Assembly (NCBI GenBank): GCA_027364655.1
Contig: DAHXOX010000092.1
Location: forward strand, 40,155 to 104,154
DNA length: 64,000 nt
DNA from: Paludibacter sp.
Lineage (GTDB): Bacteria > Bacteroidota > Bacteroidia > Bacteroidales > Paludibacteraceae
Direction of reading: 5' to 3'
Positions 63,782 through 64,000 of the stretch are shown piece by piece (the first letter of the stretch is position 1; every line of letters begins with the position of its first letter). The translations under genes and the position numbers were made by a program. The notes under the pieces were generated by a model, which saw only the letters and a program-made list of their open reading frames with translations, ran no database searches and had not been told where the DNA came from.

Positions 63782-64000
63782 ATGAAACCTACATGACCGC
63801 TAAGGCGGACACCAAAGAAGATGAAAAGTACAGTACCTTTGTGCTATATAAAGCAATTTAAAAGGTACAACTATGGACAACGAAACGATTGAATTTGAAC
63901 AAGTCGTAGCCAGAGGTTGCGGACTTGATGTGCACAAAGAAACCGTTGTGGCGACAGTTTCAGGTACAGGGATAAAGAAGGAAACGAGAACGTTTTCAAC
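63782..64000 (+). mobile_element. IS110-family insertion sequence, left part (cut by the window)
   Basis: Recognised from its transposase N-terminus (63873 onwards). The left end must lie between the mtgA stop (63772) and 63872; I cannot fix the exact base. CCGCTAAGGCGG at about 63797-63808 is a small inverted repeat near that end. A TACCTTTG -7 element at 63834-63841 lies 32 bp before the transposase ATG. The right end is outside the window. Confidence 0.65.
63873..64000 (+). CDS. IS110-family transposase, N-terminal fragment
   Basis: 42 codons are visible before the edge, starting MDNETIEFEQ. The segment CGLDVHKETVVATVSGTG is the hallmark start of the DEDD-type (RuvC-like) catalytic domain, with the first catalytic Asp in GLDVHK. 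IS110 enzymes act without terminal inverted repeats or with subterminal ones, and recent work shows a bridge RNA encoded in the element. Whether this copy is intact cannot be seen. Confidence 0.8.
   Translation, partial: MDNETIEFEQVVARGCGLDVHKETVVATVSGTGIKKETRTFS

Noticed and set aside
1-64000. tRNA, rRNA, prophage, toxin-antitoxin or defence island
   Set aside because: No supporting sequence seen; gene content is housekeeping plus surface polysaccharide. A tRNAscan and defence-system search would confirm.

Overview
This is a chromosomal window from an AT-rich member of the Bacteroidota, most likely order Bacteroidales; I cannot place it lower. The evidence is a succinylornithine-type transcarbamylase next to argB, an archaeal-type cofactor-independent phosphoglycerate mutase, DUF2851/DUF3109/DUF4919/DUF349 proteins, a CarboxypepD-plug-barrel TonB receptor, pdxJ-exbB-exbD-tonB synteny, and repeated Bacteroidota promoter elements (TTG, 19-20 bp, TAnnTTTG). 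The visible genes are mostly single-copy housekeeping genes, densely packed. I see no tRNA, rRNA, CRISPR array or prophage.

Layout: 1-3642 (+) carries the end of a succinate dehydrogenase/fumarate reductase operon, a terminator and purA. 3680-8209 (-) is a pdxJ-exbB-exbD-tonB-DJ-1-nrnA run, divergent from nadK-fmt (8382-10245, +). 10246-15940 (-) holds HIT, greA, metK, a FadL-like outer-membrane protein and a tyrosine/glycine-rich secreted protein. 16166-18733 (+) is prmA-argF'-argB. 18743-24499 (-) has uvrB, a HAD phosphatase, DUF4919, a Nudix hydrolase and apgM. 24903-29129 (+) has DUF2851 and a large TonB-receptor-like barrel. 29141-36120 (-) is an exopolysaccharide block: two Wza-like lipoproteins, a Wzc-like tyrosine kinase, a separate duplicate of that kinase's C-terminus, UDP-sugar dehydrogenase, then a secreted YhcH-like protein and a nitroreductase. 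36245-41726 (-) has ung, a TPR protein, gyrA and ispE. 42093-43634 (+) is dnaB. 44091-48800 (-) is maeB-DUF3109-aspS. folA (+) is followed by pyrK-pyrD (-) and an XRE regulator (-) with about 0.9 kb of gene-free DNA behind it. 52727-56013 (+) is rlmD-glycosyltransferase-marC-dgkA. The rest is xseB, rfbB, a DUF349 protein, an RluB-type pseudouridine synthase, recR, engB, an acyltransferase and mtgA. The right edge cuts into an IS110-family transposase.

Working together: ExbB/ExbD/TonB would energise receptors such as the 26-29 kb barrel. Wza1/Wza2/Wzc/Ugd (and more distantly RfbB and the GT2 enzyme) serve surface polysaccharide. ArgF' and ArgB are successive parts of a blocked-intermediate arginine pathway.

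The two most interesting signals are (1) the detached 129-codon copy of the kinase C-terminus, which differs from the intact gene at 17 of 297 nucleotides with only one conservative amino-acid change, so it was under protein-level selection after duplication; and (2) an array of TACA-NN-TGTA dyads next to the XRE regulator, two of which coincide with the -7 element of apparent promoters for that regulator. No complete novel system is proven by the sequence alone.
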